A stretch of DNA of 64,000 nt, from NCBI RefSeq assembly GCF_007197755.1, contig NZ_CP041636.1, forward strand, positions 3,942,001 through 4,006,000, given 5' to 3'. This stretch comes from Ferrovibrio terrae. GTDB lineage: Bacteria; Pseudomonadota; Alphaproteobacteria; Ferrovibrionales; Ferrovibrionaceae. Below are positions 28,910 through 36,182 of this stretch, piece after piece (the stretch's first letter is position 1; each line of letters opens with the position of its first letter). The notes below the pieces were generated by a model, which saw only the letters and a program-made list of their open reading frames with translations, did no database searches and was not told where the DNA came from. Both the position numbers and the translations under genes were made by a program.

Positions 28910-29035
28910 GTCTTCCCCCCATTCTCCCGATTCCCGGCATGCAGGCCGGGGCTGTCCACCCTCGGTAACGCTGGCTATACTGGCCTGAATTCAAGGCCTT
29001 GCAGTATCCATCCAGCCTGGCGGGCACGTATTCGA

Positions 29036-29806
29036 ATGACGCATGTTAGCAAGATCGCCTTTGTCGCGGCCAGAGGCGATACCGCCGAAGCAGCGCGCGA
29101 ACGGCTGGCCTCCCGCTATGGCGACTGCCCGCCCGAGAAGGCCGAGGTGATCGTGGCGCTGGGCGGCGACGGATTCATGCTGCAGACCCTGCACCAGTAT
29201 ATGCTGGGCGACACCCCGATCTACGGGATGAACCAGGGCACCGTCGGCTTCCTGATGAACGAATATCGCGAGGATGACCTGCTGGAACGGCTGGCCGAGG
29301 CGCAGTCCGCCCGCCTGCATCCCCTGCGCATGCGCGCGGTCACGGTGACCGGCGAAAGGCATGAGGCACTGGCGATCAATGAAGTGGCGCTGCTGCGCCA
29401 GACCCGCCAGAGCGCCAAGCTGCGCATTTCGATCGACGGCACCGTGCGCGTGGCCGAACTGGTCTGCGATGGCGCCATGGTGGCGACGCCGGCGGGCTCC
29501 ACCGCCTACAATCTGTCCGCCCACGGCCCTGTCCTGCCGCTGTCGGCCGGCGTGCTGGCGCTGACGCCGATCAGCGCCTTCCGCCCGCGGCGCTGGCGTG
29601 GCGCCCTGCTCGGCCGCTCGGCCACGGTGAAGATCGAGGTGCTGGAAACCGACAAACGCCCGGTCTCGGCCACAGCGGATTTCGACGAAGTGCGCAAAGT
29701 GGCCAGTGTGGAAATTTCCGAAGCGCCGGAGATCAGCCTGCATCTGCTGTTCGATGCCGGCCACGGCCTGGAAGAGCGCATCCTGAACGAACAGTTTTTG
29801 ACTTGA
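29036..29806 (+). CDS. nadK: NAD kinase
   Basis: NAD kinase makes NADP from NAD and ATP. It has [14 protein letters not shown] (the GGDG motif, about residue 42-45), [22 protein letters not shown] and [16 protein letters not shown], all diagnostic blocks. The length of 256 aa matches the short alphaproteobacterial form. I use ATG 29036 ([10 protein letters not shown]), which matches the family start; the frame is open far upstream over the antisense of another gene. Confidence 0.95.
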   Translation: MTHVSKIAFVAARGDTAEAARERLASRYGDCPPEKAEVIVALGGDGFMLQTLHQYMLGDTPIYGMNQGTVGFLMNEYREDDLLERLAEAQSARLHPLRMRAVTVTGERHEALAINEVALLRQTRQSAKLRISIDGTVRVAELVCDGAMVATPAGSTAYNLSAHGPVLPLSAGVLALTPISAFRPRRWRGALLGRSATVKIEVLETDKRPVSATADFDEVRKVASVEISEAPEISLHLLFDAGHGLEERILNEQFLT

Positions 29807-29821
29807 CGCACTGCTGAAAAG

Positions 29822-29855
29822 AAAAACGCCGCGGAATTGCTCCCGCGGCGTCTTT
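29822..29855. terminator. Intrinsic terminator between nadK and binding-protein copy 2
   Basis: The stem ACGCCGCGG / CCGCGGCGT (29826-29851) has an A-rich left flank and TCTTTG on the right. In the minus direction it gives a good T-run after the copy-2 gene; in the plus direction it is weaker but can serve nadK. Confidence 0.85.
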
Positions 29856-29876
29856 GTTCGTGCGCTGGTCCTGCGA

Positions 29877-31457
29877 TCAGTCGCGGGTCACGCCATTGGC
29901 GTAGGTGTACTGATCTGCGCGCGCCTTGTAGCTCAGGCCCTTGCGAGTAGCCCAGGGCGTCACTTCGATATGCAGCGGGATCAGCGCCTGATCGTCCATC
30001 GCCATCTTCGAACCCTGCTGCAGCAGGGCTTCGCGCTTGGCGTTGTCGACGGTGCCGAGCGCCTGTTCGATGATCGCATCGAGCTGCGGGTTCGAGTAAC
30101 GGCCCTTGTTGGTGCCGCCGAAGCCCTTGTCGCGGATCGGTGTGGCGACCAGCGAGCGCAGCGGATCCGACATTTCGCCAGTGCCCGCGCCCCAGCCGGC
30201 CAGATAGGCCGAATAGGCAAACGAGTCACGGTTCTTGAAGAACACGGTGGCGGTGGTTGCCTCCACCTTGGTCTTCACGCCGATACGGGTCCACTGCGAC
30301 GCCACCGCCTGCGCCACTTCGGCGTCATTGATATAGCGGTTGTTCGGCGTGCCCAGCGTGATGCTGAAGCCGTTCGGATAACCGGCATCGGCCAGCAGCT
30401 TCTTGGCGGCATCCGGGTTGGCGACTTCCGGCTTGGCGTCCTTGCGCGTGCCGAACATCGGCGACGGCAGGAAGTCGCCGGTCGGCTGACCCAGGTTTTC
30501 CATGATGCGGCTGGTGATCGCCTCGCGGTTGATCGCCATCGACAGCGCCTTGCGGACACGCACGTCCTTCAGCGGATTCTTGCCATTGGCATCCGGAATG
30601 CCGACGGTGGTCGGCTCCGAGAAGCTGTCGAGATGGATGTAGATCAGGCGGTTCGAAACGGCCTGGCTGATCTTCACATTGGGATTCTCGCGCAGCTTCT
30701 TCAGATCGGCCGGCGGCGGGTTTTCGATCAGATCGACGTCGCCCGACAGCAGTGCCGCAACGCGGGCCGCGTCATTCGACATCGGACGATAGATCACGCG
30801 TTCCCAGTTCGGCTTGCCGCCCCAGTAATTCGGGTTAGCGGCCAGCACGATGCGGTTGCCGCGCGTCCACTCGACGAACTTGTAAGGACCGGTGCCGATC
30901 AGGCCTTCGCCCTTGCTCAGTGCTTCGGTGGTCATGCCTTCGGCGACATCGGCCTTGGCGGCCTTGGACGACATGATGGCGACGCGGCTCAGGTCGGTCG
31001 GCAGCAGCGGCGCCGGCGCCTTGGTGATGAACTGCAGGGTGAAGTCGTCGATCACCTTCACTTCCGAGAAGGACCGCGTGAACAGCGTGAACGGCGACGG
31101 GCTGTTCGGCACCTTGGCCGGACGCGCCATCGAGAAGACCACGTCGGCCGCCGTGAACGGCGAGCCATCGTGGAACTTCACGTTCTTGCGCAGCTTGAAT
31201 TCCCAGGTGGTGTCGTTGATCGCCTTCCAGCTTTCGGCAAGACCCGGCGTCAGCTTCTGCGTCTCATCCTGCAGGATCAGCGTGTCGAAGATGGTGAAGG
31301 CCATCTGGTTGTTCGGACCGAGATTGTGGTAATGCGGGTCGAGCGCGCTCGGCTCGGTCGAAACACCGATCTTCAGTTCCTGCGCCAGGACCGGACCGGC
31401 CATCAGGCCGGCCGACAGCACGGCCGCTGCGGTCAGCGTTTTCCATCGCATCGTCAT
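29877..31457 (-). CDS. Peptide/nickel-type ABC substrate-binding protein (copy 2)
   Basis: Paralogue of the protein at 26811-28397, with the same length class and near-identical blocks ([55 protein letters not shown]). A signal peptide (AAAVLSAGLMAGPVLAQ) marks it as periplasmic. Differences cluster in the signal peptide, the start of the mature protein and near residue 270, where an FSEPTTVG stretch replaces a shorter one. It is followed by its own terminator. No transport membrane genes are adjacent; ligand unknown. Confidence 0.88.
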   Translation of the reverse strand: MTMRWKTLTAAAVLSAGLMAGPVLAQELKIGVSTEPSALDPHYHNLGPNNQMAFTIFDTLILQDETQKLTPGLAESWKAINDTTWEFKLRKNVKFHDGSPFTAADVVFSMARPAKVPNSPSPFTLFTRSFSEVKVIDDFTLQFITKAPAPLLPTDLSRVAIMSSKAAKADVAEGMTTEALSKGEGLIGTGPYKFVEWTRGNRIVLAANPNYWGGKPNWERVIYRPMSNDAARVAALLSGDVDLIENPPPADLKKLRENPNVKISQAVSNRLIYIHLDSFSEPTTVGIPDANGKNPLKDVRVRKALSMAINREAITSRIMENLGQPTGDFLPSPMFGTRKDAKPEVANPDAAKKLLADAGYPNGFSITLGTPNNRYINDAEVAQAVASQWTRIGVKTKVEATTATVFFKNRDSFAYSAYLAGWGAGTGEMSDPLRSLVATPIRDKGFGGTNKGRYSNPQLDAIIEQALGTVDNAKREALLQQGSKMAMDDQALIPLHIEVTPWATRKGLSYKARADQYTYANGVTRD

Positions 31458-31543
31458 CAGTTTTATCTCCCCTCAATGGGCGCTTCGTTGCGCCAGACTG
31501 GGGCGCAGCTTGCCTGATTCAGTTCCGGACTGACAAGGCTCGG

Positions 31544-32188
31544 CTAGATCACGAGTGCGATTGCGAAAAGGATCAGGACCATTCCGGCGATGCGGTTGAT
31601 CCAGCGGCGCATTTCCGCGCCCACGCGATGCCGCAGCGCGGCGATTCCCCCACTCAGCAGCGCCCACCAAAGCAGCGAACCGATGAAAACCCCGGCAACC
31701 GCGCTGGCCGCCGCGCCAAGGGTGGGATCGGCAGCCAGGCCAAGGCCGGCGAACAACGCCGCAAAGGACAGAATCGTCGCCGGGTTGCTCATGGTCAGCG
31801 CGAAGGTAACGACGAACAGCCGCAGCGGATTTCCCTGGATCGGCGCCCTCTCTGATGAAGACTGGGCCGCGCCCTCGGCAATGGGGGCGGCGAATGTGCG
31901 CCAGCCAAGCCAGGCGATGAACAGTGCACCGCCCCACTGGAGAATCTGCTGCACCGGTACGGGCCCGGCCATGCCGAGATTGCCACCCAGCAGCACCGCG
32001 AAACCGGCGGCGGCCAGCGCGGCGTAAAGCGCATCGGCCACCGCCGTGCCGATTCCGCCACTGAACCCCATCCAGAATCCGCCAGCGAGACTGCGCTGGA
32101 TGCACAGCACACCGATCGGGCCCACCGGTGCTGCCACCGCAACGCCGAGAAGGATGCCACGCAGGAACAACTCGAGGTCGGGCGTCAT
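31544..32188 (-). CDS. LysE family amino-acid exporter
   Basis: Inner-membrane exporter of the LysE/RhtB superfamily, 214 aa with about six hydrophobic segments. The N terminus LLGVAVAAPVGPIGVLC carries the family's A-P-[VG]-P pattern, and FALTMSNPATILSFAALFAG matches the conserved N-P block. ATG 32188 overlaps the stop of the upstream Lrp-type regulator (ATGA). The regulator-exporter pairing resembles LysG/LysE-type units and suggests the substrate is an amino acid sensed by that regulator. Confidence 0.88.
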   Translation of the reverse strand: MTPDLELFLRGILLGVAVAAPVGPIGVLCIQRSLAGGFWMGFSGGIGTAVADALYAALAAAGFAVLLGGNLGMAGPVPVQQILQWGGALFIAWLGWRTFAAPIAEGAAQSSSERAPIQGNPLRLFVVTFALTMSNPATILSFAALFAGLGLAADPTLGAAASAVAGVFIGSLLWWALLSGGIAALRHRVGAEMRRWINRIAGMVLILFAIALVI

Positions 32189-32646
32189 GCAGGCGACAGA
32201 TGAACCGGTACCGTCGCGGTTTCCTTGGCGGTCGACATCACGATCACGGTCTGGCTGCGCGGGATGCCGGGCAGCGCCTTGATCTTGCGCGCCACCAGTT
32301 CCTCCAGCGCCAGCAGGTTGGGCGCACGCACCTTCAGCAGATACGACCAGTCGCTGGCAACATGGTGGCATTCCTGGATCGCAGACTCGCTGCGCACCAG
32401 CGCCTGGAAGGCGGCCTCATGCTCGGGCCGCTCGATCAGCACGTAGACGAAGGCGAGCACGCCGTTGCCGGCCGCCAGCGGATCGACCCGCGCGGTCCAG
32501 CCGGCGATCACGCCCTGCTTTTCCAGCTTTTTCAGGCGCTCGTTGACCGCCGAGACCGACAGGCCGATGGCACCGCCGATCTCGGCATATGAACTGCGGC
32601 CGAAATGCTGGATGTGCTCCAGTATTTTCCTGTCTAACTCATCCAT
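32185..32646 (-). CDS. Lrp/AsnC family transcriptional regulator
   Basis: 153-residue feast/famine regulator. The N-terminal winged helix-turn-helix (MDELDRKILEHIQHFGRSS, then AIGLSVSAVNERLKKLEKQG) is followed by a C-terminal RAM/AsnC effector domain (about 65-145). It overlaps the lysE start by 4 nt and probably controls it in response to an amino acid. A palindrome sits 2 bp upstream of its start codon (32648-32663) and is a candidate self-binding site. Confidence 0.92.
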   Translation of the reverse strand: MDELDRKILEHIQHFGRSSYAEIGGAIGLSVSAVNERLKKLEKQGVIAGWTARVDPLAAGNGVLAFVYVLIERPEHEAAFQALVRSESAIQECHHVASDWSYLLKVRAPNLLALEELVARKIKALPGIPRSQTVIVMSTAKETATVPVHLSPA

Positions 32647-32647
32647 A

Positions 32648-32663
32648 CCGGAAATATATCCGG
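32648..32663. promoter_or_regulatory. Palindrome upstream of the Lrp-type gene
   Basis: CCGGA-AATATA-TCCGG is a perfect 16-bp inverted repeat with an AT-rich centre, the usual architecture of Lrp/AsnC sites, directly in front of the regulator start (32646). Autoregulation is inferred from position only. Confidence 0.5.
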
Positions 32664-32688
32664 CAAAATCCGATCAGTTAAGGAAAAT

Positions 32689-33351
32689 CTACGGTTTGAT
32701 ATCCAGGCCAATCGGACAGGACACGCCGGTGCCGCCCAAGCCGCAGTAACCATTGGGATTTTTGGCCAGATACTGCTGGTGATAGTCTTCGGCGTAATAG
32801 TAGTCCGGCGCCGGGATGATCTCGGTGGTGATCTTCGCCCGCTTCGCCCTGGTCAGCGCGGCCTGGTAGGCCTCGCGCGAGGTCTCGGCCGCCTGCTTCT
32901 GCGCTGCTGAGGTGACGTAGATGCCGGAACGGTACTGCGTGCCGACATCGTTGCCCTGGCGCATGCCATGGGTCGGGTCGTGGCTCTCCCAGAACAGCTT
33001 GAGCAGCGCGCTGTAGCTGATCACCTTCGGATCGAAGACCACCTGCACCACTTCGTTATGACCGGTCAGGCCGGAGCAGACCTCCTCATAGGTCGGATTC
33101 GGCGTGTAGCCGCCGGCATAGCCGACCGAGGTGCTGAACACGCCCGGGCCCGCTTCCCAGAATTTGCGCTCGGCGCCCCAGAAGCAGCCGAGGCCGAAAA
33201 TCGCCACCTCCATGCCGTCCGGGAACGGCCCCTTCAGCGGGTTGCCGTTGACGTAATGCTTAGCCGGCACCCGCATGACCTCAGCCCGGCCGGGCAGCGC
33301 GCGGTCGCGCGGCGGCATCTCGACTTTATGGCGCGGTGTCTGGAACCACAT
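32689..33351 (-). CDS. msrA: Peptide methionine sulfoxide reductase MsrA
   Basis: MsrA reduces methionine-S-sulfoxide in proteins. The catalytic Cys is in [14 protein letters not shown], followed by [20 protein letters not shown] and the EDYHQQYL block. The C-terminal [11 protein letters not shown] carries two further Cys that could act as resolving residues. ATG 33351 ([11 protein letters not shown], 220 aa) is chosen; the open frame further upstream is not MsrA-like. It lies upstream of the lrp-lysE pair on the same strand. Confidence 0.94.
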   Translation of the reverse strand: MWFQTPRHKVEMPPRDRALPGRAEVMRVPAKHYVNGNPLKGPFPDGMEVAIFGLGCFWGAERKFWEAGPGVFSTSVGYAGGYTPNPTYEEVCSGLTGHNEVVQVVFDPKVISYSALLKLFWESHDPTHGMRQGNDVGTQYRSGIYVTSAAQKQAAETSREAYQAALTRAKRAKITTEIIPAPDYYYAEDYHQQYLAKNPNGYCGLGGTGVSCPIGLDIKP

Positions 33352-33454
33352 GGCATTCTCCAAAATTGCTGCAGCGCCCCTGAAAAGCGAGGCCTGCATT
33401 CCGCTCAGCCCTGCCCTGCGCGGCGCTGCCTTGCGGGAGGGTGAATAAAAGGTA

Positions 33455-34462
33455 GTGTGCCTGCTCAAGGAAATCAAAATCACAACGCCGCGTTTCGCCG
33501 CCTTTTTCCCTCCATTATCTGTGTCTGTAGTCATCCCCGTGTTCACCCAGCCTTTATTTGCCCGCCTGTTCGGCACTGGCACCCGTCGCGGCATCACCTC
33601 GATGGTGCTCGGCATGGCCGCCTTCGTGACCAACGATTCGCTGATCAAGCTGGCCAGCACCACCGTGCCGACCGGCCAGCTGATCTCCACACGCAATATC
33701 CTGACGGCCGTGCTGCTGCTGCTGATCATGCTGGCGACCGGCCAGGCCGCGCAGATCCGCCGCTGCATGGATCGCCCGGTGATGACCCGCAGCGCCATCG
33801 ACGTGGTGGCGACGATCCTTTACCTGATCGCGCTGTTCCATATGCCGATCGGCAACGTCACGGCGATCAACATGAGCACGCCGTTGCTGCTCACCGCGGT
33901 CGTCGCCATCTTCCTGCATATCCCGGTCGGCTGGCGGCGCTGGACTGCCGTCGTGTTCGGCTTTGTCGGGGTGACGCTGATCGTGCAGCCGCGCGCCGAA
34001 GGCTTCAACGCCTATGCGCTGGTGGCGCTCGCCTCCACCATCTTCATCGTCGCCCGCGACCTCAGCACGCGGCGGATCGCCAGGGATGTGTCCTCGCTGG
34101 CGGTAGCGCTGGCCAATGCGATCTTCGTGCTGGTCGGCGCGCTGGCGCTGTCGGCCTTCGAGGGCTGGGTGGCGGTCGGCTGGCATGAACTGCTGCTGCT
34201 CGGTGGCGCCAGCCTGTTCCTGATCGTCGGCTATCTGCTGATCGTCGATGCCTTCCGCCATGGCGACATCGCCACCATCAGTCCCTTCCGCTATACTGGC
34301 CTGATCTGGGCGCTGGGCGCGGGCTATCTGGTCTGGGGCGATATCCCCAACACGCTGGCGTTTGCCGGCATCGTCATCGTGGTGGGCAGCGGGCTTTACG
34401 TGCTGCATCGCGAGCGCATCCGGGCGCGCGACGAGGCGACCCGCAGCGAGCCTGTGGAATAA
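33455..34462 (+). CDS. EamA/DMT family transporter
   Basis: Inner-membrane drug/metabolite transporter with about ten hydrophobic segments in two EamA repeats (about 50-175 and 185-315). Blocks such as [12 protein letters not shown] and [17 protein letters not shown] are family-typical. The start is uncertain: GTG 33455 gives 335 aa, whereas later GTG or ATG codons (33539, 33602) would fit the transmembrane core better. Substrate unknown. It is divergent from msrA. Confidence 0.85.
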   Translation: MCLLKEIKITTPRFAAFFPPLSVSVVIPVFTQPLFARLFGTGTRRGITSMVLGMAAFVTNDSLIKLASTTVPTGQLISTRNILTAVLLLLIMLATGQAAQIRRCMDRPVMTRSAIDVVATILYLIALFHMPIGNVTAINMSTPLLLTAVVAIFLHIPVGWRRWTAVVFGFVGVTLIVQPRAEGFNAYALVALASTIFIVARDLSTRRIARDVSSLAVALANAIFVLVGALALSAFEGWVAVGWHELLLLGGASLFLIVGYLLIVDAFRHGDIATISPFRYTGLIWALGAGYLVWGDIPNTLAFAGIVIVVGSGLYVLHRERIRARDEATRSEPVE

Positions 34463-34488
34463 TATCTCCGGCCGGTGCAGTGTGGGCC

Positions 34489-34824
34489 ATGACCGAAGCC
34501 CGCCTGAAAGCCCGGCTGCTGGTGCAGGCCATCCTGCGCCGCTATGACCTGGAAGCCATCCCCGCCTATATCCGGCGCAAGGGCGATCCTGATTCCGGCA
34601 CCGTGCTGCTGAAGATCGCGCTCGGGCCGCAGACCGCGATCCTGCTGGCCCAGGCTCGCAACGCCGAGGGCGTGGCTGGCTGGCTGCAACTGGGCAATGG
34701 CCCGATCAACGAGGCGGATGCCGAGACGGCCATCGAGAAAGCCGCCAAGCGTGACCCCGATGTCTATGTGATCGAAGTGGAGGATGCCAGGGGCCGCATC
34801 CTCGTGGAGGGCATCCTGCTCTAG
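34489..34824 (+). CDS. DUF1491 family protein
   Basis: A 111-residue cytoplasmic protein matching the DUF1491 pattern found almost only in alphaproteobacteria: MTEARLKARLLVQAILRR start, RRKGDPDSGTVLLKI, and the C-terminal RDPDVYVIEVEDARGR. Function unknown. ATG 34489 is used rather than GTG 34480. Its TAG and the TAG of convergent cysG share the palindrome CTAG (34821-34824). Confidence 0.88.
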   Translation: MTEARLKARLLVQAILRRYDLEAIPAYIRRKGDPDSGTVLLKIALGPQTAILLAQARNAEGVAGWLQLGNGPINEADAETAIEKAAKRDPDVYVIEVEDARGRILVEGILL

Positions 34825-36182
34825 GCGACCTGCTCGAGACTGACTGCCGCGACGCGTGCGGCAGCGAAGACCTGACCGATGCCGACCAGAACCGGCTGTT
34901 CGACACCCGTCATCATCAGTGCATCACCCAGTTCTGAAAGCGTCCCCGTCCAGCGTGTCTCTTCGCGGCGCGAGACCGCGCTGACCACGGCAACCGGCGT
35001 CGCGGGTGACAACCCCTCGCCGATCAGTCTGGCTGCGAAAGCGCCGCCGGTGCGCCCGCCCATATACACCATCAGCGAGGTTTCCGCGTCCGCCAGACCG
35101 CGCCAGTCGAGGTCGCTGGGCAGTTCGCCCTGCCGCGAATGGCCGGTGACGAAGCGCACCGAATGCGCCGCATCGCGATGGGTCAGCGACACACCGAGGC
35201 TGCTGGCCGCCGCCAGTGCCGCCGTGATGCCTGGGATCACCGCGACCGGAATGCCGGCGGCGTCGAGCGCGGCGATTTCCTCGCCGGCGCGGCCGAACAC
35301 CATCGGATCGCCGGCCTTGAGCCGCACCACGCGCTTGCCCTGACGCGCCAGCTTGATCATCAGCGCGTTGATATCTTCCTGTTTGCAGCTGGCGCGACCG
35401 CCGCGCTTGCCCACCATCATGCGCTTGGCTTCGCGGCGCGCGAGTTCCAGCACCTCGTCCGAGACCAGGTCGTCGAACAGGATCACATCGGCCGATTGCA
35501 GCGCGCGCATGGCTTTCAGCGTCAGCAGTTCAGCATCACCCGGCCCGGCGCCGACCAGCGTGACATGACCGCCAGCGGCTTTAGCTGGAGCAATCTCGAT
35601 ATCGGCAGGGACAGTCGGTTCGATGAAGGCGCGCTCGGAAAAACGCTCCCAGAAAGTGCGGCGCAGACCGCCAGCCGGCAAACGTTCGGCGACAGACTTG
35701 CGGATGCGCTTGGCGGCAGCGGCCCAGGCGCCCAGTGTTGCCGGCAACAGCGTTTCGATACGGCGGCGGATCGCCTGCGCCAGAATGGGCGCCGCGCCAT
35801 CGGTGGAAATGCCGATCACCACCGGCGAACGGTTGACGATGGCACCGAACTGCACGTCGCAGTGATCGGGCTTGTCGATGGCGCTGCAGATCGCGCCGGC
35901 TGCCTTCGCGGCGGCATGGAAGGCAGCGGCCTCTTCGGCATCGGCCGCATCGATCACTGCCAGCACGGCACCGGCAAGATCCTCGGCCTGCCAGCCATGC
36001 GCGATGCAGACGACATCTGCGCCGGCCGCAGTCATCAGTTCGGCTTTCCAGGCCGCGCCCGGCGTATCGCCGACAACCACCGCACGTTTGCCCTGCAGAT
36101 CAAGGAAGACCGGCAGCTTGGCCAGTGCGCCGATCCGCTGCGGACCTTCGGCCTCAGCCGGCTTTCTGGATACTGACAGCAT
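34821..36182 (-). CDS. cysG: Siroheme synthase CysG
   Basis: CysG makes siroheme from uroporphyrinogen III and would supply NirB. The N-terminal dehydrogenase/ferrochelatase part (about 15-200) is followed by the SAM-dependent uroporphyrinogen methyltransferase (about 205-445) with VTLVGAGPGDAELL, RLKAGDPMVFGRAGEE and TLVGAG-type blocks. The N-terminal NAD loop reads VVVGDTPGAAWKAE instead of the usual GGG-x-x-A form, so dehydrogenase activity is open to question. ATG 36182 overlaps the nasA end by 29 nt. It is the last gene of the nitrate operon. Confidence 0.9.
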   Translation of the reverse strand: MLSVSRKPAEAEGPQRIGALAKLPVFLDLQGKRAVVVGDTPGAAWKAELMTAAGADVVCIAHGWQAEDLAGAVLAVIDAADAEEAAAFHAAAKAAGAICSAIDKPDHCDVQFGAIVNRSPVVIGISTDGAAPILAQAIRRRIETLLPATLGAWAAAAKRIRKSVAERLPAGGLRRTFWERFSERAFIEPTVPADIEIAPAKAAGGHVTLVGAGPGDAELLTLKAMRALQSADVILFDDLVSDEVLELARREAKRMMVGKRGGRASCKQEDINALMIKLARQGKRVVRLKAGDPMVFGRAGEEIAALDAAGIPVAVIPGITAALAAASSLGVSLTHRDAAHSVRFVTGHSRQGELPSDLDWRGLADAETSLMVYMGGRTGGAFAARLIGEGLSPATPVAVVSAVSRREETRWTGTLSELGDALMMTGVEQPVLVGIGQVFAAARVAAVSLEQVA

